Shown piece by piece: positions 22,445 to 31,547 of a stretch of DNA of 64,000 nt. The translations under genes were made by a program, and so were the position numbers. Below the pieces are notes generated by a model. It searched no databases. It was given only the letters and a program-made list of their open reading frames with translations, and was not told the origin of the DNA. This DNA comes from Micromonospora rubida (GTDB lineage Bacteria > Actinomycetota > Actinomycetes > Mycobacteriales > Micromonosporaceae). Each line of letters opens with the position of its first letter. Positions within the stretch are counted from its first letter, which is position 1. The stretch is taken from contig NZ_JAAALO010000004.1 of assembly GCF_009908295.1 (NCBI RefSeq), positions 186,001-250,000 on the forward strand, given 5' to 3'.

Positions 22445-23908
22445 TCAGTTCGGCGTGATGCCCTGCTCGCGGGCCCAGCGCAGCAGCTCCGCCTCCGCCT
22501 CGTCGCGGTCCAGCGGGCCGCGCTCCAGGCGCAGCTCCTTCAGGTGCTTCCAGGCTCGGCCGACGACCGGCCCCGGCGGCACGCCGAGCAGCTCCATGAT
22601 CGCGTTGCCGTCCAGGTCGGGGCGGACCCGGGCCAGGTCCTCCTCGGCCTCGATCCGGGCGATCCGCTCCTCCAGCGCGTCGTAGTCCGCCGCCAGGGCG
22701 GCGGCCTTGCGCCGGTTGCGGGTGGTGCAGTCCGAGCGGGTCAGCTTGTGCAGCCGGGGTAGCAGTTCCTCGGCGTCGGTGACGTAGCGGCGCACCGCCG
22801 AGTCCGTCCACTCGCCCCGGCCGTACCCGTAGAAGCGCAGGTGCAGGCCGACCAGCTTGACCACCTGCGTGGTGACGTCCTTCGGGTACTTCATGGCCTT
22901 CATCCGGGCCTTGGTCAGCCGGGCGCCGACCACCTCGTGGTGGTGGAAGCTGACCCGGCTGTCCGACCCGACCGCCTTGGTGGCCGGCTTGCCGACGTCG
23001 TGCATCAGCGCGGCCATCCGCAGGACGAAGTCGCAGCCGTCGGTCTCGTACGACACGGCGTTGCTCACCACGGTGAGGGTGTGCTCGTAGACGTCCTTGT
23101 GCTGGGCGTGCTCGTCGATCTCCAGCTTCAGCCCGGTCAGCTCGGGCAGGAAGCGGTCGGCCAGCCCGGTGTCGACCAGCAGCCGCAGCCCGGTGATCGG
23201 GTCCGCGCCGCAGAGCAGCTTGGTGAACTCGTCGCGGATCCGCTCGGCGGTGATCCGGTCGAGGTCGGCGGCCATCCGGGCCATCGCGGCGCGCACATCC
23301 GGGTGGACGGTGAAGCGGAGCTGGGCGGCGAACCGGGCCGCCCGCAGCATCCGCAGCGGGTCGTCGCCGAACGACTCGGCGGGGGTGCCGGGGGTACGGA
23401 TCACCTTGGCGGCGAGGTCGTCGAGGCCGCCGTGCGGGTCGGCGAACCGGTGCCCGGGCAGACTGACCGCCATCGCGTTGATCGTGAAGTCGCGGCGCTT
23501 CAGGTCATCGGCGAGGTTGGTGCCGTACTCGACGACGGGGTTCCGACTGACCTGGTCGTACGCCTCGGCGCGGAAAGTGGTGATCTCCAGCCGCAACCCG
23601 TCGCGCTGGCAGCCGATGGTGCCGAACTCGCGGCCGGTCTCCCAGACCGACTCGGCCCAGCCCTTGATGATCCGCAGGGTCTGGTCGGGGTGGGCGTCGG
23701 TGCAGAAGTCCAGGTCGTCGCCGAGTCGACCGAGCAGGGCGTCGCGTACCGAACCCCCCACCAGGTGCAGCTCGTGGCCCGCCTTGGCGAACCGGCGGCC
23801 CAGCTCGTCGGCGACGGGGGAGACGCGGAGCAGTTCGGCGACGGCGTTGTGCTGCGCGGCGGTGAGCTCGCGGCGGTCAGCGGCGTGGGGAGCGGAGGCT
23901 TCGGACAT
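22445..23908 (-). CDS. cca: CCA tRNA nucleotidyltransferase
   Basis: 487 residues; adds or repairs the 3' CCA of tRNA. The class II nucleotidyltransferase head has ELHLVGGSVRDALLGRLGDDLDFCTDA with the catalytic Asp pair. The nucleotide-reading segment RRDFTINAMAVSL and DPLRMLRAARFAAQL follow. A C-terminal HD-like domain (VLRMAALMHDVGKPATK, VSFHHHEVVGARL) is present, as in the actinobacterial long form. At least one tRNA in the window, tRNA-Ile, does not encode its CCA, so the enzyme is needed. It is divergent from murJ. Confidence 0.95.
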   Translation of the reverse strand: MSEASAPHAADRRELTAAQHNAVAELLRVSPVADELGRRFAKAGHELHLVGGSVRDALLGRLGDDLDFCTDAHPDQTLRIIKGWAESVWETGREFGTIGCQRDGLRLEITTFRAEAYDQVSRNPVVEYGTNLADDLKRRDFTINAMAVSLPGHRFADPHGGLDDLAAKVIRTPGTPAESFGDDPLRMLRAARFAAQLRFTVHPDVRAAMARMAADLDRITAERIRDEFTKLLCGADPITGLRLLVDTGLADRFLPELTGLKLEIDEHAQHKDVYEHTLTVVSNAVSYETDGCDFVLRMAALMHDVGKPATKAVGSDSRVSFHHHEVVGARLTKARMKAMKYPKDVTTQVVKLVGLHLRFYGYGRGEWTDSAVRRYVTDAEELLPRLHKLTRSDCTTRNRRKAAALAADYDALEERIARIEAEEDLARVRPDLDGNAIMELLGVPPGPVVGRAWKHLKELRLERGPLDRDEAEAELLRWAREQGITPN

Positions 23909-24034
23909 GGGATCCCCAGCCTATCGGGCCGGCGGGGGAACTGATCCGCCGGGCGCGGGTCAACCGTGGGGTTGACTATGGTCATGGGGTGCGGGCCGGT
24001 GCCCGGCTCCGACGTACCCCTTGGAGGCTGGAAG

Positions 24035-25780
24035 ATGAGCGGCGGTCTCTACCGCAGCGCGAACGCCGCGCAGGGCGGCGGACGGCCCCCGGGCGACGAC
24101 GCCACCTTCATCTCGGCGGAGCCACTGAACCAGCCCGCCCTGGAGGCGACCGCGCCCCCGCAGGAGGTCGTCGCGGAGACCAGCGCCGCAACCAACAGCG
24201 CGGTGATGGCGATCGGCAGCCTGGTCAGCCGGGGCACCGGCTTCCTGCGCACGCTCGTGCTCACGGCCGCGCTGGGCGGGGCCCTGGTCGGCGACGCCTA
24301 CACCACGGCGCAGATCTTCCCCGGCATGGTGTACGAATTCCTGCTCGGTGGCATCCTGACCAGCGTGCTGGTCCCGGTGCTGGTGCGCCGGCGCAAGACC
24401 GACGACGACCAGGGCCAGGCGTACGCCCAGCGGCTGCTCACCCTGGCGGTGATCGCGCTGGCCGTGGCGGCGGTGCTCGCGGTGGCGCTGGCGCCGGTGC
24501 TGACCTGGCTGTACGCCAGCGACCAGCAGACCGACGAGTACCGCGACCTGGTCAACGCGCTGTCCCGGCTGATGCTGCCGATGATCTTCTTTACCGGCCT
24601 GAGCGCGTTGATCAGTGCGGTGCTGAACACCCGGGGCCACTTCGCGGCTCCGATGTGGGCCCCCATCCTCAACAACATCGTGGTGATCGCGACCGGCGGG
24701 CTCTACATCGCGATCTTCGGAGCGAAGATCGTCGAGCCGGGCGAGATGTCGCTCGGGCGCGTCCTACTCATCGGCGGGGGGACCCTGCTGGGCGTGGCGA
24801 TCCAGGCCGCCGGTCTGCTGCCGGCGCTGCGCAAGGTCGGCTTCCGCTGGCGGTTCCGCTTCGACTTCGGCAAGCTCGGCCTCGCCGAGCTGGGCCGCCT
24901 CGGCGCCTGGATGTTCTGCTACGTCGCGGTCAGCCAGCTCGGCCTGGTCGTGGTGTTCAACCTGCTGAGCCGGGCCAGTGGCGAGAAGGCCGCCGGCCCG
25001 CTGATCTACAACAACGTCTTCCTGCTGCTGATGATGGCGCACGGCATCATCGCCGTGTCGATCATCACCGCGCTGATGCCCCGGATGAGCGCCGCCGCGG
25101 CCGACGGCCGGTACGCCGACCTGGCCGCCGACCTGTCTCGGGGCACCCGGACGGTCACTGCGGTGCTGGCCCCGATCGGGGTCTGCTACGCCGTGTTGGC
25201 CAACCCGGTCGCGTTCGCCCTGTTCCAGCACGGCGCGTTCACCGAGCAGAACGCCCGGGACACCGTCCCGGTGCTGGTCGTGGCGGGCATCGCGCTGGTG
25301 CCGTTCGCGATCAGCCAGCTCTTCACCTTCGCCTTCTACGCGCTGCCGGACACCCGGACGCCGGCTCTGATCAACATCCCGGTGGTGGGGCTGCGGGTCG
25401 CCGTGCAGATCGGCCTCTTCTCACTCTTCGCGGCGAGCTTCGCCGCCGCCGGGATGATGCTCGGCAACGCCATCTCGTACGCGGCGGCGGCCTTCATCTC
25501 GGCGTGGCTGCTACGCAGCCGGGTGGGCCGGCTCGGGATGGGGCAGATCGCCGGCACGTTCGTGCGGGTGGCCGTCGCCGCCGCCGGGGCCACCGTCCTC
25601 GGGTTGCTGGTGGTGAAGCTGCTGCCGGGCGACGACGCGCCCACGCTGGTCCAGTCGGCGGTGCAGATCGTGGTCGGCGGCGCGGTCATCGGCGGGACGT
25701 ACCTGGGGCTCGCCATGGTGCTGCGGATCAGGGAGATCACCGAGGTGATCGGGATGGTCCGCAGCCGCCTCGGGCGCTGA
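24035..25780 (+). CDS. murJ: Lipid II flippase MurJ
   Basis: 581 residues with about fourteen membrane segments; moves lipid II across the inner membrane. The N-terminal 60 residues are cytoplasmic and hydrophilic. The MviN core begins SAVMAIGSLVSRGTGFLRTLVLTAALG and continues GMVYEFLLGGILTSVLVPVLVRR, with conserved charged residues in the cavity helices. ATG 24035 is preferred, behind TTGGAGG. Unlike the M. tuberculosis protein (Rv3910) it ends after the last helix; the pseudokinase part is a separate gene 450 bp downstream. Confidence 0.95.
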   Translation: MSGGLYRSANAAQGGGRPPGDDATFISAEPLNQPALEATAPPQEVVAETSAATNSAVMAIGSLVSRGTGFLRTLVLTAALGGALVGDAYTTAQIFPGMVYEFLLGGILTSVLVPVLVRRRKTDDDQGQAYAQRLLTLAVIALAVAAVLAVALAPVLTWLYASDQQTDEYRDLVNALSRLMLPMIFFTGLSALISAVLNTRGHFAAPMWAPILNNIVVIATGGLYIAIFGAKIVEPGEMSLGRVLLIGGGTLLGVAIQAAGLLPALRKVGFRWRFRFDFGKLGLAELGRLGAWMFCYVAVSQLGLVVVFNLLSRASGEKAAGPLIYNNVFLLLMMAHGIIAVSIITALMPRMSAAAADGRYADLAADLSRGTRTVTAVLAPIGVCYAVLANPVAFALFQHGAFTEQNARDTVPVLVVAGIALVPFAISQLFTFAFYALPDTRTPALINIPVVGLRVAVQIGLFSLFAASFAAAGMMLGNAISYAAAAFISAWLLRSRVGRLGMGQIAGTFVRVAVAAAGATVLGLLVVKLLPGDDAPTLVQSAVQIVVGGAVIGGTYLGLAMVLRIREITEVIGMVRSRLGR

Positions 25781-25855
25781 CCCGGCATCGCGCCGGGAGC
25801 CGTGCGGCCCGCTGGCACGCAGGGTGACTGGGGATCACCAGGCTGGGGATACGCC

Positions 25856-25907
25856 TGTGGATAACTCAGCGATTCGCGGGTCAGCGACCATAAGTGCCTG
25901 TGGATAA
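25856..25907. promoter_or_regulatory. Two perfect DnaA boxes downstream of murJ
   Basis: TGTGGATAA occurs at 25856-25864 and 25899-25907, in the same orientation and 43 bp apart, in the 449-bp gap before the pseudokinase gene. No other gene-like content was seen in 25781-26229. Confidence 0.65.
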
Positions 25908-26229
25908 CCAGCCGAAAGGTTGAGCATGGCGGGCCGTTGGGTGGGGAATCCGGGCGGCGGAACCAGCCCGCCACACCGGCCCGGCCCCTGCGACGACTAC
26001 TTGCGGTCAACCTCTAGATTGGCCAGTACATGTGCCAGCAACGTGGCCGACAACGGCCGTAACCGGGCGAGTCCGGCATGTCCCGGCACCTCCGCCAGGT
26101 ACGGCGGGAAGATGACATGTCGGGGAGGCGGGCAACCCGGGTAAGGTCGCTCTCGACGGGTACGGCTGAGCCAGGCGTTCCGCGTCGGCGCCGTCGGCCG
26201 GTTCCTCAACAGGCAGAGCGGGAAGCCAC

Positions 26230-27831
26230 ATGCCCAGCAGCGCGGGTCCATCGATCGACACGATCACCGAGGGAGGACGGGTGACCCAGGTCGGCGAGGG
26301 TCAGGAGGCGGAGGAGAGCGCTCCGCCGGTCATGACCTTCGGTGCTCCCACGGCGGGTGAGATCCTCGCCGAGCGGTACGAGCTGGTCGAGCACATCAAC
26401 AATGACAGCGCCGGCCGGCTGGTCTGGCGCGGAGTCGACGTCGTGCTGCGCCGTCCCGTCGCGGTCGTGCTGCGCTACCCGGGCGGCGACTCGGCCACCG
26501 AGATGCTCCAGGCCGCCGTCGCGGCCAGCCGGGTGATCCACCCGAATCTGGTCGGCGTCTACGACGCCATCGACGAGGCCGAGCGGGCGTACGTGGTCCG
26601 CGAGTGGGTGGACGGGCAGTCCCTGCGGGAGATGGTGGCGGACGGCCCCCTCGACCCGGGCCGGGCGACCGCGATCGGCAACGCGGCGGCCAGCGCGCTG
26701 GCCGCCGTGCACGCCACCGGCATGGTGCACGGCAACATGCACCCCGGCACCGTGATGATCAGCCAAGAGGGCCGGGTTGTGCTGGCCGACGCCCGCACCG
26801 ACGGCGCCGACAGCCAGGAGAACGACGTCCGGGCAGTCGGCGGCATCCTCTACTTCGCCCTGACCGGGCACTGGCCGCACGCCGAGGCCCCGTTGCGCGG
26901 CGCCACCGCCGGGCACGGCCGGGCCGCCATCCCGGACGCCGTCCGGGATGCCAGCGGGGCGATCGCCGCACCGCGGCAGGTCCGCGCCGGAGTGCCGGCC
27001 TACCTCGACGACCTGACGATGGACCTGCTCGACGCCGGGATCGCCCCGCCCCCGTCGGACGTGCTTGCGGCCGAGCTGGGCCGGCTCGACATCCCGATCG
27101 AGGAAGAGCCGTACCTGGAGCCGGCCGGGCCGCTGCGGTTCGCCGCGGAGACCGGCGACGAGCCGTCCCCGCTGGCGTCGGTGGGCGGCCGGAAGGTCGC
27201 CATCGGCATCGCCGGCCTGCTGGCGGTCGCCCTGGTCGGCCTGCTCATCGGAATCAGCGCGCTGGGCGGGGACGACGAACCCCCGCAGACCGAGCCGGTG
27301 GCCCGGCCGTCCAGCAGCGCCCCGGCCAGCGAGGTGGCCCCCGCCGCCACACGCAAGCTCTCGGTGAGCGAAGTGCGCATCATCGACCCGGACAGCAAGC
27401 TCCGCGACGAGCTGGGCGGCGCCGAGAAGGTGATCGACGGCGACCGGGACAATGCCTGGGACACCGACACCTACACCCAGTCGAACTTCGGCAACCGCAA
27501 GAGCGGCATGGGGGTCTGGATCGACCTCGGCGAGGAGCGCACGGTCAAGTCGGTGCAGGTGAGCCTCTCCGCCACCGGGGCGTCCGCCCAGCTCTTCACC
27601 GGCAAGACCGACCCGCCCTCCACCTCGGCCGGCGACAAGTTGCTGTTCACGAGCTACCAGAAGAACCCGGTCGGGCAGCCGTTCGAGGAGCACGACGGCA
27701 CCACCATGACCTTCAACGGCTTCGACGCCGACGCGAAGTACCGCTTCCTGCTGTTCTGGCTCACCGCGCTGCCCTCGAACGACCGGGGCTACCAGGTCGG
27801 GGTCCAGGAGATCACGGTCCAGGGGTCGTGA
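26230..27831 (+). CDS. Membrane-anchored pseudokinase with C-terminal lectin-like domain (MurJ partner)
   Basis: 533 residues. A kinase-like domain (about 45-260) lacks catalytic residues: HGNMHPG replaces H-R-D, ADARTDG replaces D-F-G, and the VAVK lysine is missing in VAVVLRYPGG. One membrane helix (about 315-337, IGIAGLLAVALVGLLIGIS) leads to an extracytoplasmic domain (about 375-533) resembling discoidin/F5-8C folds (VIDGDRDNAWDTDTY, MGVWIDLGEERTVKSV). In M. tuberculosis the equivalent region is fused to MurJ and, when phosphorylated by PknB, binds FhaA. A GTG at 26281 with a better ribosome site (GGGAGGACGG) is an alternative start. Confidence 0.85.
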   Translation: MPSSAGPSIDTITEGGRVTQVGEGQEAEESAPPVMTFGAPTAGEILAERYELVEHINNDSAGRLVWRGVDVVLRRPVAVVLRYPGGDSATEMLQAAVAASRVIHPNLVGVYDAIDEAERAYVVREWVDGQSLREMVADGPLDPGRATAIGNAAASALAAVHATGMVHGNMHPGTVMISQEGRVVLADARTDGADSQENDVRAVGGILYFALTGHWPHAEAPLRGATAGHGRAAIPDAVRDASGAIAAPRQVRAGVPAYLDDLTMDLLDAGIAPPPSDVLAAELGRLDIPIEEEPYLEPAGPLRFAAETGDEPSPLASVGGRKVAIGIAGLLAVALVGLLIGISALGGDDEPPQTEPVARPSSSAPASEVAPAATRKLSVSEVRIIDPDSKLRDELGGAEKVIDGDRDNAWDTDTYTQSNFGNRKSGMGVWIDLGEERTVKSVQVSLSATGASAQLFTGKTDPPSTSAGDKLLFTSYQKNPVGQPFEEHDGTTMTFNGFDADAKYRFLLFWLTALPSNDRGYQVGVQEITVQGS

Positions 27832-27874
27832 ACCGGCGACCGTCGACGGGTCGCCACCCCGGGCGGGCGTGGTG

Positions 27875-28756
27875 ATGGACGGCCACGACGAGCGGACCAC
27901 AGACGTACCGGTGGACGGCCAGCGCCGTCCACCGGTGGCCGTTCCGACCGACTCCGTCCCGGGCATCGGGCCGAGCGACGTGGAGCTGCTCCGCGCCCAC
28001 GTCGCCGGCGACCGGTACGCCTTCACCGAGCTCTTCCACCGACACCGGGACCGGCTCTGGGCGGTGGCCCTGCGGACAATCGGCGACCGCGAGGAGGCCG
28101 CCGACGCGCTCCAGGACGCGCTGCTCTCCGCCCACCGCGCGGCGGCCCGTTTCCGGGGCGACTCCGCCGTCACCACCTGGCTGCACCGGATCGTGGTGAA
28201 CGCCTGCCTGGACCGGATCCGCCGCCGGCAGGCGCACCCGACCGTTCCGCTGCCGGACGGGACGCACGGCCCCGACGACGGCCCGTCGACCGGCGGGGTG
28301 GAGCCGGCCGCCCCCGTCCAGGACCACGACACCGCCCTGGTGGTCCGCCAGGCCCTCGCCGAGCTGCCGGTCGAGCAGCGGGCGGCGCTGGTGCTGGTGG
28401 ACGTGCAGGGCTACCCCGTCGCCGAGGTGGCCCGGATCCTCGGCGTCGCCGAAGGGACGGTCAAGAGCCGCTGCGCCCGGGGTCGTGCCCGACTCGCCGT
28501 GGCCCTCGGCCACCTGCGCACGGGCGTCGTGCCCGGCAGGACGACCGACGAGGGCCCGAACCTCCGGTCCGGGCGGGTCGCCCCGCCGCAGGGCGCGCGG
28601 TCCGGGACACGCGGCCGGGGTGCCGCCGTACCCGACGGCGGGGCCGTGGCCGGTCTGGACGTGCCCGTCGTCACCCCGGGGAACCCCCGGCAGCCGGGGG
28701 GCGTCCGATCTGGGTCGGGGCACTCCCGGCGCGACGCCAACCTGGAGGAATCGTGA
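27875..28756 (+). CDS. sigM: ECF sigma factor, SigM type
   Basis: 293 residues. Sigma region 2 covers about 35-105 (AFTELFHRHRDRLWAVA, EEAADALQDALLSAHR, VTTWLHRIVVNACLDRIRRR). Region 4 covers about 150-200 (ELPVEQRAALVLVDVQGYPVAEV, GVAEGTVKSRCARGRARL). About 90 further residues follow that are Gly/Arg/Pro rich and unusual for ECF factors. SigM is next to murJ in mycobacteria and governs late-stage and conserved secreted products. Its stop overlaps the anti-sigma start (GTGA). Two in-frame GTGs at 27869 and 27872 are alternative starts. Confidence 0.9.
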   Translation: MDGHDERTTDVPVDGQRRPPVAVPTDSVPGIGPSDVELLRAHVAGDRYAFTELFHRHRDRLWAVALRTIGDREEAADALQDALLSAHRAAARFRGDSAVTTWLHRIVVNACLDRIRRRQAHPTVPLPDGTHGPDDGPSTGGVEPAAPVQDHDTALVVRQALAELPVEQRAALVLVDVQGYPVAEVARILGVAEGTVKSRCARGRARLAVALGHLRTGVVPGRTTDEGPNLRSGRVAPPQGARSGTRGRGAAVPDGGAVAGLDVPVVTPGNPRQPGGVRSGSGHSRRDANLEES

Positions 28757-29757
28757 CGGCCGGGGGGTTCAGGGAGGTCGACCACGACCTGCTCGCCGAC
28801 TACCTCGGCGGCGCGCTCGCCGGCACGCCGGACGAGGCGGTCGTGGCCCGGCGGGTCGAGCAGGACCCGGCCTGGGCCGAGGCCCACGACGCGCTGGTGC
28901 CGGCCCTGGTCCGGGTCGGCGAGGACCTCGCGGCCTGGGCCGGTCCGGCCCCCGAGATGCCGCTGGCGGTCGTCGAACGGCTCGCCGCCGCGCTGGCCGG
29001 CGCCGGCCCGGGCACGCCCACCGGCTCCTCCGCCGTTCCGGACGCCACGGGCCGGATCGACCTCGACAGCGCGGCCGGCGTACCGGCCGCGCTGGTGCCG
29101 GCCCAGCCGTCGGGCGGGTCCCGCCGGCCGGCCGGCGAGTCCGGGCCGACGACCGGGCGTACCGGCACCGCCGGTCCCGGCCGGCGCGGACGACGCTGGG
29201 CCCGGATCGCCGGGCCGGTGGCGCTGGCCACGGCGTCGGTGTTCGCCGTCGGGCTGGGGATCAACCGGTTCGTCGCCGAGACCACACAGTCCGACAGCGC
29301 GTCGGCCACCACGGTGAACGAACCCGCCGGGGCGGCTAGGGATACGCAGGGCTCGTTCCGCGCGGCCGGCATGCCGCAGCACAGCGGCACCGACTGGACG
29401 CCGGAGACGCTGGCCGCCGGGGCCTCCGCCAGGCCGCCGAAAGGGCCGACCAAGCCGTTCGGGCAGGGATCGGCGGAACCGCCGGCTGTCGTGGGAGAAC
29501 GCCTCCCGGCGGCCGGCGGCCTCTCCCGGCTCGCCACACCGGGTGCTCTGGCCCCCTGCCTCGCGGCGGTCAGCACCGAGCACGGGGCCGGTCCGCTGAC
29601 CGTCGACCTGGTCGACTACGCCCGGTTCCGGGGCGACCCGGCGCTGGTCGTGCGCTTCGTCGACCCGTCCGGGGCGCACTGGGCCTGGGTCAGCGGCCCG
29701 GAGTGCGGCGTACCCGGATCCGGGGCCGACACCCGCTACCGGGCGCGGGTAGGGTGA
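28753..29757 (+). CDS. Membrane anti-sigma factor for SigM
   Basis: 334 residues with one membrane helix (about 152-176, WARIAGPVALATASVFAVGLGI). The cytoplasmic half starts DHDLLADYLGGALAGTPDEAVVARRVEQDPAW, the zinc-less anti-sigma fold seen in RsmA of mycobacteria. The extracytoplasmic half (about 180-334) is Ser/Pro rich and ends in a small folded part with a Cys pair (PCLAAVSTEH... GPECGVPG). It starts inside the sigM stop codon, so it is translationally coupled. It corresponds by position to M. tuberculosis Rv3912. Confidence 0.88.
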   Translation: MTAGGFREVDHDLLADYLGGALAGTPDEAVVARRVEQDPAWAEAHDALVPALVRVGEDLAAWAGPAPEMPLAVVERLAAALAGAGPGTPTGSSAVPDATGRIDLDSAAGVPAALVPAQPSGGSRRPAGESGPTTGRTGTAGPGRRGRRWARIAGPVALATASVFAVGLGINRFVAETTQSDSASATTVNEPAGAARDTQGSFRAAGMPQHSGTDWTPETLAAGASARPPKGPTKPFGQGSAEPPAVVGERLPAAGGLSRLATPGALAPCLAAVSTEHGAGPLTVDLVDYARFRGDPALVVRFVDPSGAHWAWVSGPECGVPGSGADTRYRARVG

Positions 29758-29857
29758 GGTCGCGGTTCGCCGGTCGGGGGTGACCGGCCGGGCCCGGGCA
29801 AGGCGGAATCGGCGATGCCGTCCTTCCACGTGACCTGACCCACCGGATGACCGGCTC

Positions 29858-29885
29858 GGGAATCCCCACTTCGTACGATGACGTT
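29858..29885 (+). promoter_or_regulatory. SigR-type promoter for trxB-trxA
   Basis: GGGAAT at 29858-29863, a 19-nt spacer, then GTT at 29883-29885. This matches the GGGAAT-N18/19-GTT consensus of thiol-stress sigma factor SigR in Streptomyces, where trxBA is a known target. Predicted start would leave a leader of about 85 nt. Confidence 0.78.
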
Positions 29886-29978
29886 CTGCAAGTCAGGAGT
29901 CGGCGTCCGCGTGGCGGCGGCACTCAGACCGGCATCGGTGCGTGCGCCGATGGCGACCACACACATCGGGAGACGGCA

Positions 29979-30932
29979 GTGGACGAGGTCCGCAACCTGA
30001 TCATCATCGGCTCCGGGCCGGCCGGCTACACGGCGGCGGTCTATGCCGCGCGCGCCAACCTCAAGCCGCTGATCATCGAAGGCGTGCAGTCCGGTGGCGC
30101 ACTGATGACGACGACCGAGGTGGAGAACTTCCCCGGGTTCGCCGACGGCATCCTCGGCCCCGAGCTGATGGACAACATGCGCAAGCAGGCCGAGCGGTTC
30201 GGTGCCGAGTTCCTCACCGACGACGTGACCCGGGTCGAGCTGAAGGACACCGGCAGCGTCGGCTCCGACGCGGTGAGCACCGTGTGGGTCGGCGAGACCG
30301 CGTACCGGGCCAAGGCGATCATCCTCTCCACCGGTTCGGCCTGGCGTCCCCTGGGCGTGCCCGGTGAGCAGGAATACCTCGGCCACGGCGTCTCGTCCTG
30401 TGCCACCTGTGACGGCTTCTTCTTCCGCAACCAGCACATCGTGGTCGTCGGCGGCGGTGACTCGGCGATGGAGGAGGCCAGCTTCCTCACCCGGTTCGCC
30501 GAGTCGGTCACCATCATCCACCGGCGCGACTCGTTCCGGGCCAGCAAGATCATGGCCGATCGGGCGCTGGGCAACGACAAGATCAAGGTCGAGTGGAACG
30601 CGGTGGTCGAGGAGGTCCTCGGCGCCGACGGCAAGGTCACCGGCGTACGGGTCCGCAACGTGCACAGCGGGGAGAGCAAAGTTCTCGACGTCACCGGTGT
30701 CTTCGTGGCGATCGGTCACGACCCGCGCAGCGAGCTGTTCCGCGACCAGGTCGAGCTGGACGACGAGGGCTACGTGAAGGTGCAGGCCCCGAGCACCCGG
30801 ACCAGCATCCCGGGCGTGTTCGCGGCCGGCGACGTGGTCGACCACACCTACCGGCAGGCGATCACCGCCGCCGGCACGGGCTGCGCCGCCGCCCTGGACG
30901 CCGAGCGCTTCGTCGCCACGATCCAGCCCTGA
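29979..30932 (+). CDS. trxB: Thioredoxin reductase
   Basis: 317 residues; passes electrons from NADPH through FAD to thioredoxin. FAD-binding LIIIGSGPAGYTAAVYAA is at the N-terminus, the redox pair is in SSCATCDGFFF, the NADPH site is VVVGGGDSAMEEASFL, and the C-terminal FAD contact is GVFAAGDVVDHTYRQAITAAGTG. I chose GTG 29979 (VDEVRNLIIIG) because the open frame upstream runs through the SigR-type promoter. It is followed 71 bp later by trxA; together they supply reducing power to cytoplasmic thiols. Confidence 0.97.
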   Translation: MDEVRNLIIIGSGPAGYTAAVYAARANLKPLIIEGVQSGGALMTTTEVENFPGFADGILGPELMDNMRKQAERFGAEFLTDDVTRVELKDTGSVGSDAVSTVWVGETAYRAKAIILSTGSAWRPLGVPGEQEYLGHGVSSCATCDGFFFRNQHIVVVGGGDSAMEEASFLTRFAESVTIIHRRDSFRASKIMADRALGNDKIKVEWNAVVEEVLGADGKVTGVRVRNVHSGESKVLDVTGVFVAIGHDPRSELFRDQVELDDEGYVKVQAPSTRTSIPGVFAAGDVVDHTYRQAITAAGTGCAAALDAERFVATIQP

Positions 30933-31003
30933 GCCAGGTAGCAGCAGCGACGCCGCACGGCGTGTCACCGAACGACGACTGAGTTTTCTGGAGGAGAGTC
31001 ATA

Positions 31004-31327
31004 GTGGGAGCGACAAAGGCGGTCACCGACGCGAGCTTCGCCGTCGACGTGCTGAAGTCCGACAAGCCGGTGCTCGTCGACTTCTGGGCCGAGTGGTGTG
31101 CACCGTGCCGCAAGGTTTCGCCGCTGCTGGAGGAGATCGCCGGCGAAATGGGCGACCAGATCAGCATCGTGAAGCTCAACATCGACGAGAACCCGGAGAC
31201 GGCCCGCGCCTACCGGGTGATGTCCGTGCCGACCCTGACCGTCTTCAAGGACGGCGAGCCGGTCCGGTCCATCGCCGGCGCCAAGCCGAAGGGCGAGCTG
31301 GTCAAGCTGATCCAGTCCGCGCTCTGA
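31004..31327 (+). CDS. trxA: Thioredoxin
   Basis: 107 residues. Active site VDFWAEWCAPCRKVSPLLEEIA with the WCAPC variant of W-C-G-P-C (Ala for Gly). Cis-proline segment VMSVPTLTVFKDGEPV is intact. The start is GTG, preceded by GGAGGAGAGTCATA. It forms an operon with trxB and matches TrxC of M. tuberculosis in position between trxB and cwlM. A hairpin follows. Confidence 0.97.
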   Translation: MGATKAVTDASFAVDVLKSDKPVLVDFWAEWCAPCRKVSPLLEEIAGEMGDQISIVKLNIDENPETARAYRVMSVPTLTVFKDGEPVRSIAGAKPKGELVKLIQSAL

Positions 31328-31343
31328 CCGACGCGACCCGGAG

Positions 31344-31370
31344 CCCCCGCATCCCTCCCGGGTGCGGGGG
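31344..31370 (+). terminator. Probable terminator after trxA
   Basis: An outer 8-bp stem (31344-31351 and 31363-31370) with further C/G pairing inside, 16 bp after the stop and followed by TTCCGGGTTT. Confidence 0.6.
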
Positions 31371-31547
31371 TTCCGGGTTTCCGGCCCTTGACCTGGGCGG
31401 ACATCGCACCTCGGCGGGCGGGAACGCATAGCCTCAACCGAGGGGCGTCCGGTGGTCGGCCACGCCGCGCCCCGTCGCCGTGCGGGTCGTGGCCCGCCTC
31501 CGGCGTCGCGGGACGACCGGCCGGCAACCGTTCGAAGGGGGTCGAGC

